Origin: Burkholderia diffusa
GTDB taxonomy: Bacteria > Pseudomonadota > Gammaproteobacteria > Burkholderiales > Burkholderiaceae
Reading direction: 5' to 3'
DNA length: 64,000 nucleotides
NCBI RefSeq assembly: GCF_001718315.1
Contig: NZ_CP013363.1
Span: 2,108,001 to 2,172,000 of the forward strand
Part shown: positions 60,238 through 64,000 of the stretch, in pieces
Position numbering within the stretch: position 1 is the first letter of the stretch
Layout of the letters: every line of letters begins with the position of its first letter
The notes under the pieces: model-generated
The model's input: only the letters and a program-made list of their open reading frames with translations
The model's database searches: none
Told to the model about the DNA's origin: nothing
Program-made: the position numbers and the translations under genes

Positions 60238-62211
60238 ATGAATCAGACCGTCCGCAATTTCGTCGTGATCGATTCGATCCACGGCCCGTTCGTCATCAAC
60301 CGCCACTGCGCGTTGCAAGCGGAGGCGCTGATCAAGACCGGCCGGCCGCATATCCAGGGCGAGCTCGACATGATCATGCACGTGATCGATCAGTTGCCCG
60401 ACGGCGCAATCGCGGTGGACGGCGGCGCGAATGCCGGGCTCGTGTGCGTGCCGATCGCGCACCGGCTGCGCGAACGCGGCGGCCGCGTCTATGCGTTCGA
60501 GCCGCAGCGCACGCTGTTCCATGCACTCGGCGGCACCGTCGCGCTCAACCAGCTCGACAACCTTTATCTGCTCAACATGGGGCTTGCCGCCGCCAACGGC
60601 ACGATGAAGGTACCCGATGTCGATTACGGACAGGATGCCGATTTCGGGACGGTTTCGCTCGTCGACGCGCAAGCATCCGGCGGCACGCCGACGCCTGTCG
60701 TCAGGCTCGATTCGCTCGGCCTGGCGCGTCTCGATTTCCTGAAGCTCGACATCGAAGGGATGGAGGTCGAAGCACTGCGCGGCGCGCGCCGGCTGCTCGA
60801 GACGCATCTCCCGTGGTGCTGGATCGAATACTGGAAAGTCGGCGAAGCGCCGATCATCGATACCTTCGCCGGTCTCGATTACACGTTCTATCGGATCGAC
60901 GGGTTGAACATGCTTTGCGCACCGAACCCGCGCTGGGACCGGCAGCGCCTGTTCATCTCGGGCGAACCGCTCACCGTCGGCGGGACGACCGAACACGGCG
61001 CGGATCGCCCGACGGCCGCGCCCGCCGATACCGAAGCACCCGAGACACACTGGAATCGCGCACTCGACCACGAATCGCGCTGCGAGTGGGGACGCGCGAT
61101 CGACCGCTGGCAACGCGCGCGCGGCCGGGGCCTCGACGACGATGCAATCGCGTTCCAGCTCGCGTCGTGCTACGGATTCGCCGGCGCACCCGAGGCCGGC
61201 CTCGCGGCGCTCGACCATTTCGGCGATCCCGCGGTGTTGCCCGACGCCGCGCGCGGGCGGATCGAACTGGCCCGTTCGGCGCTGCTGCTGCGCGCCGGCC
61301 GGCGCGACGAGGCCGCGCGTGCCACCATCGACAGCGAAAACGTTCTGACGGCCGCGCAGTTCGGGCTGCCGACGGACCGGCTTTACCAAGGCCAGCCACT
61401 GCACGGGAAGCGGCTGCTCGTACTCAGCTACGGCGGCGTCGGCGACCAGCTCCAGTACGCCCGCTACCTGCATGCGCTCGATGCACTCGGCTGCACGGCG
61501 GTGACGGTCATCGTCCCCGCCGCGCTGGCCGACCTGATGCGCCACACGTTTCCGCGTATCGAGTTCGTCGGCGCACACGGCGCGTGGGTCGACGCGTCGC
61601 AGCTCGCGCACGACTACTGGTGTTCGTTCCTGATGCTCGCCGCGCACTTCGGTTACGCATCGGCGCCGAAAGGCGTGCCGGCAATCTACCTGACGTGCCC
61701 ACCCGCGCACGAGGCCGCGTGGCGAGATCGCGTGTCGCACGATGGCCATGCGCCAGGCACGCGCCGCATCGGGCTGAACTGGCGCGGGCGCGACGAAAGC
61801 GACGCGCGGTTCCATCGCGCGGCCAGCCTGCGCGATTTCGCGCCGCTTGCACGGATGCACGGCTACTCCGCGTACTGTCTCAACCGCGACCTGTCGGCAC
61901 AATCCGAGCCTTCGGATCTGCCGGTGACGTTCCCGCATCACGCGATCGGCGATTTCAGCGATCTGGCCGCGCTGATGCTCGCGATGGATGCCGTGGTCAC
62001 CACCTGCACCGCGCACATCCACCTGGCCGGCGCGTTGGGTGTGCCGGCAGTCCTGCTGCTGAGCCCGAAAGCCGATGCACGCTGGGAAACCGGCTCGCGC
62101 ACCGCGCTGTATCCGGGCATCCGGATCGTGCGCGCCGCGCATCCGGGCCAATGGGACGATGCGGTCGATCGCGCGCTGGCGCTCGTGCTCGGGGGATTCG
62201 GAAACGACTGA
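60238..62211 (+). CDS. FkbM-family methyltransferase fused through a helical (TPR-like) linker to a GT9-like glycosyltransferase
   Basis: A 657-residue bifunctional protein. Residues ~50-225 are a FkbM-type SAM methyltransferase: GAIAVDGGANAGLVCVP binds SAM, YAFEPQRTLFHAL follows, and VRLDSLGLARLDFLKLDIEGMEVEALRG is the FkbM signature. Residues ~280-380 contain helical repeats (HWNRALDHESRCEWGRAIDRWQRARGRG; IAFQLASCYGFAGAPEAGLAAL), TPR-like. Residues ~395-655 resemble heptosyltransferase-type GT9 enzymes: LSYGGVGDQLQYARYL, IGLNWRGRDESDARFH, and CTAHIHLAGALGVPAVLLLSPKADARWE. Such TPR-GT9 proteins glycosylate autotransporters and related proteins elsewhere. It starts at ATG 60238. Confidence 0.78.
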   Translation: MNQTVRNFVVIDSIHGPFVINRHCALQAEALIKTGRPHIQGELDMIMHVIDQLPDGAIAVDGGANAGLVCVPIAHRLRERGGRVYAFEPQRTLFHALGGTVALNQLDNLYLLNMGLAAANGTMKVPDVDYGQDADFGTVSLVDAQASGGTPTPVVRLDSLGLARLDFLKLDIEGMEVEALRGARRLLETHLPWCWIEYWKVGEAPIIDTFAGLDYTFYRIDGLNMLCAPNPRWDRQRLFISGEPLTVGGTTEHGADRPTAAPADTEAPETHWNRALDHESRCEWGRAIDRWQRARGRGLDDDAIAFQLASCYGFAGAPEAGLAALDHFGDPAVLPDAARGRIELARSALLLRAGRRDEAARATIDSENVLTAAQFGLPTDRLYQGQPLHGKRLLVLSYGGVGDQLQYARYLHALDALGCTAVTVIVPAALADLMRHTFPRIEFVGAHGAWVDASQLAHDYWCSFLMLAAHFGYASAPKGVPAIYLTCPPAHEAAWRDRVSHDGHAPGTRRIGLNWRGRDESDARFHRAASLRDFAPLARMHGYSAYCLNRDLSAQSEPSDLPVTFPHHAIGDFSDLAALMLAMDAVVTTCTAHIHLAGALGVPAVLLLSPKADARWETGSRTALYPGIRIVRAAHPGQWDDAVDRALALVLGGFGND

Positions 62212-62253
62212 CGCGGCGCCTGCCGAGCGCCGCACACCCGCGTTCGACGAACG

Positions 62254-62697
62254 TCAGGCACGGTGCGCGGGCCGGCGCCAGGGCGGCACCCAGTCGCCGC
62301 CGTGCATGGCGAACAGGTGGCCATGCCGGCGTCCGATCCGCGCGAGCCCCGCGAAACAGCGGAGCGCGGCACGACTGACCTGGCCAGCGTGCCGCGCGAG
62401 GCTGCCGGATACGCCGCGCGCAATCGCCGAATCGTCGCCGCAAGCGCCTGCAAACACGCCGGCGTAATAGTGCCGCGCCGCGAGTTCCCGGCCGTCGGCG
62501 TCGAGCGGCGTCATTCGGCGAATACGGTGCGCGACGGCCTTCAGGCCATCGAGATACGGCGTGACATCGAGCGGTGCATCGGTCGATTCCGCGCCGAGTT
62601 GCCACAGAATGTCGGCCAGTTCGGCGATTGCGACGAGTTCGCTCGCATCGGCCGCCCGCGTGCCCGTTCCTTGCCCGGCCTTCTTCGTCGCCGCCAT
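62254..62697 (-). CDS. Hypothetical protein
   Basis: A 147-residue, mostly helical cytoplasmic protein (MAATKKAGQGTGTRAADASELVAIAELADILWQLG...). I do not recognise a family. Ala/Arg-rich helical segments and a short HGGDWVPPW end are the only landmarks. Start is the ATG at 62697 with AAGGGG about eight bases upstream; the longer frame from 62808 overlaps the EAL gene and is less likely. It lies 62 bases downstream of the EAL gene stop, on the same strand, and converges with the fusion gene. Confidence 0.5.
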   Translation of the reverse strand: MAATKKAGQGTGTRAADASELVAIAELADILWQLGAESTDAPLDVTPYLDGLKAVAHRIRRMTPLDADGRELAARHYYAGVFAGACGDDSAIARGVSGSLARHAGQVSRAALRCFAGLARIGRRHGHLFAMHGGDWVPPWRRPAHRA

Positions 62698-62759
62698 ACC
62701 CACGCCCCTTTCCGATCCTTCGTTGCCCGATGCCGACGCGCCGCGTGCGCACCGCGGCG

Positions 62760-63563
62760 TCATGCGGCCGCCGGTGACCGCCATGTAAAGCGGACGCCCT
62801 GCGCCCATGCGACGCCGGAATCCAGGATGATCTGCCGGTCGATCTCGTTCTCCACGCCTTCGACGACGACGTGCCGCGCACTTTCATGCGCGAACGCGAT
62901 CAGCCGGCGAAACTGGTAGCGCCCGATCGCGTTGCGCTTGATCAGCGACAGGACCGACCTGTCGAGCTTCACGATATCGGGGTTGCCGACCACCAGGTTG
63001 TTCAGCGCGCTGAAGCCGACGCCGAAGTCGTCGATCGCGACGCGGCACCCGGCCTGGCGAAACCGGTTCACGAACGATCGGCCCGCGACGGGATTCAACG
63101 GCCCCGTCTCGGTAATCTCGACGACCAGCCGCGCTGCGACCGACGGCTCGCACTCGAGCCGCCTGAATATGGCCAGCCACGCGTCGTCCACAACCGCGCT
63201 CGTCGCCGCGACATTGCAGCCGTACACAGCCTTCGGATCGGCACGCAGCGCGTCGATCGTCCGGCCCACGACGAGCCGGTCGAACCACCGCATCAACCCG
63301 AGCGATTCGAGGCGAGGCAGGAACGCGAGCGGTGGCAGCGCATCGCGCGCTCCCCAGCGCAGCCGCGCGAGGCATTCGTGATAGAGCACGCCACCCGACA
63401 GGTCGGCGCGGCAGACCGGCTCTCGCGCGAATCCGAGCCGGCTTTCGACAAAACTGCGCACCGACGCAAGGTCCGGGTGATCGTCATGCGCGCCCAACAC
63501 GAGATCGATCTCATCCCGATTCGCTACGTTATTCGCCTCCAGGCGAGATTCGACCGCATTCAT
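62760..63563 (-). CDS. EAL-domain protein (c-di-GMP phosphodiesterase family)
   Basis: A 267-residue stand-alone EAL domain without GGDEF or TM segment. The signature is ECL (Glu63 in YHECLARLRW) instead of EAL. Other catalytic residues are retained: Asn117, Glu149 (EITETG), Asp178-Asp179 (IDDFGVGFSALNNL), Lys199 (VKLDRS), Glu235 (VVEGVEN) and Gln255 (QGVRF). Loop 6 reads DFGVGFSALNN rather than DFGTGYSSL, so activity needs testing. Start is the ATG at 63563 with GGAG seven bases upstream. It could control biofilm genes, but not clearly the adhesin. Confidence 0.85.
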   Translation of the reverse strand: MNAVESRLEANNVANRDEIDLVLGAHDDHPDLASVRSFVESRLGFAREPVCRADLSGGVLYHECLARLRWGARDALPPLAFLPRLESLGLMRWFDRLVVGRTIDALRADPKAVYGCNVAATSAVVDDAWLAIFRRLECEPSVAARLVVEITETGPLNPVAGRSFVNRFRQAGCRVAIDDFGVGFSALNNLVVGNPDIVKLDRSVLSLIKRNAIGRYQFRRLIAFAHESARHVVVEGVENEIDRQIILDSGVAWAQGVRFTWRSPAAA

Positions 63564-63826
63564 CCGGCGCTCCGGCAAATGTCGGACCGCCGATGACGGC
63601 CCGCGCTCTCGATACACATGGCGCGAGCCGACCACGACGCGCACCACCGCCTACCCGGCCCATCCTGTTGTTTCGATCTTTTCCGGGAGCGTACTTTTTA
63701 TTTCGGCGCACCGTCAAACCCGATATTGTCAACGATATTCAAACATCGGAAATACACCACGCGCGCATGTCGACAACAGTGCGGCAGATTACACAAAATC
63801 GTTGGAACAGCACCAATCGATACCGC
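63564..63826. other. Intergenic region upstream of the EAL gene
   Basis: The promoter region for the EAL gene (minus strand) and the 3' flank of the next gene. Part of it (63,700-63,830) is AT-richer than its surroundings. No gene, hairpin terminator or recognised operator was identified. Confidence 0.4.
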
Positions 63827-64000
63827 TTATCTTTCCCGCCCGAACATCGCACGAAGAATTGATTTACCACGCGACCTGTTTAAATAATCAAGTGCCTGGT
63901 ATTTTGTATGATAAATATCCGACAGCGGAACACTGCCCGGACCGATACCCGCATTCGCCGCACCTCGCGGCGCCGATGGCCCGACGCGGCACATTCGGTC
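63827..64000 (-). CDS. C-terminal fragment of an unrecognised minus-strand gene, cut by the window edge
   Basis: On the minus strand the frame is open from the right edge for 57 codons to a TAA at 63827-63829. The encoded end (GPGSVPLSDIYHTKYQALDYL, then NRSRGKSILRAMFGRER) has protein-like composition, amphipathic and without the Arg/Pro excess of shadow frames. I therefore take it as the C-terminus of a real gene. I do not recognise the family. Its last ~30 codons are AT-richer than the rest of the window, hinting at foreign origin. Confidence 0.45.
   Translation of the reverse strand, partial: DRMCRVGPSAPRGAANAGIGPGSVPLSDIYHTKYQALDYLNRSRGKSILRAMFGRER

Overview
The window is GC-rich, tightly packed DNA with strong G/C third-position bias and many ATGA/GTGA-type gene overlaps. 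It looks like a Burkholderia replicon, probably of the Burkholderia cepacia complex and plausibly a secondary chromosome. This rests on heterotetrameric sarcosine oxidase, DUF4148 proteins, hopanoid HpnI/HpnL, a very large Ser/Thr-rich trimeric autotransporter and DUF2827 proteins occurring together. The species call is inference from gene content. I saw no rRNA, tRNA, insertion sequence, prophage or CRISPR array.

Left part (1-14 kb): a truncated M20 amidohydrolase and a D-2-hydroxyacid dehydrogenase are followed by a YehZYXW-type betaine/osmoprotectant ABC transporter and a lytic transglycosylase. Next, on the minus strand, is a sarcosine-to-pyruvate operon: sdaA, soxB, soxD, soxA, soxG and a FolB-like gene. 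It is divergent from a GlxA/GbdR-type regulator. Together with the choline ABC transporter at 34.7-39.0 kb, which carries its own GATase-AraC regulator, this makes methylated-amine uptake and degradation the main metabolic theme.

15.4-22.4 kb is a complete tetronate (threonate/erythronate) catabolic cluster: GntR regulator, LtnD-like dehydrogenase, OtnK kinase, OtnC decarboxylase, MFS importer, OtnI isomerase and DenD-like dehydrogenase. 22.5-29.1 kb holds hpnI-hpnL (hopanoid-associated), a small membrane protein, an OmpR-type two-component system, cytochrome b561 and two DUF4148 exported proteins. 29.3-34.6 kb is a mixed segment: LpxO-like dioxygenase, two LysR regulators, an NTF2-like protein, a ThiS/MoaD-like protein beside an Asp-box propeller protein, and a PACE-type efflux protein. 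39.6-44.4 kb is a DUF2339/DUF3999 envelope pair. 44.6-47.0 kb holds a candidate small RNA on the minus strand, a flavin reductase, a small conserved protein and a ferritin-like protein.

Right part (47-62 kb): an AT-rich upstream region with a PurR/LacI-type palindrome precedes a 2306-residue trimeric autotransporter adhesin whose stalk is almost entirely Ser/Thr/Gly/Ala/Leu. It is followed on the same strand by an OmpA-like lipoprotein, three paralogous DUF2827 proteins with GT-B-like C-termini, a small DUF4019 exported protein, and a FkbM-methyltransferase/helical-linker/GT9-like fusion. I propose, as inference, that this is a dedicated adhesin-modification (O-glycosylation) locus; it is the best candidate here for an undescribed system. 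The window ends with a hypothetical protein, an EAL-domain protein and the 3' end of an unrecognised minus-strand gene.
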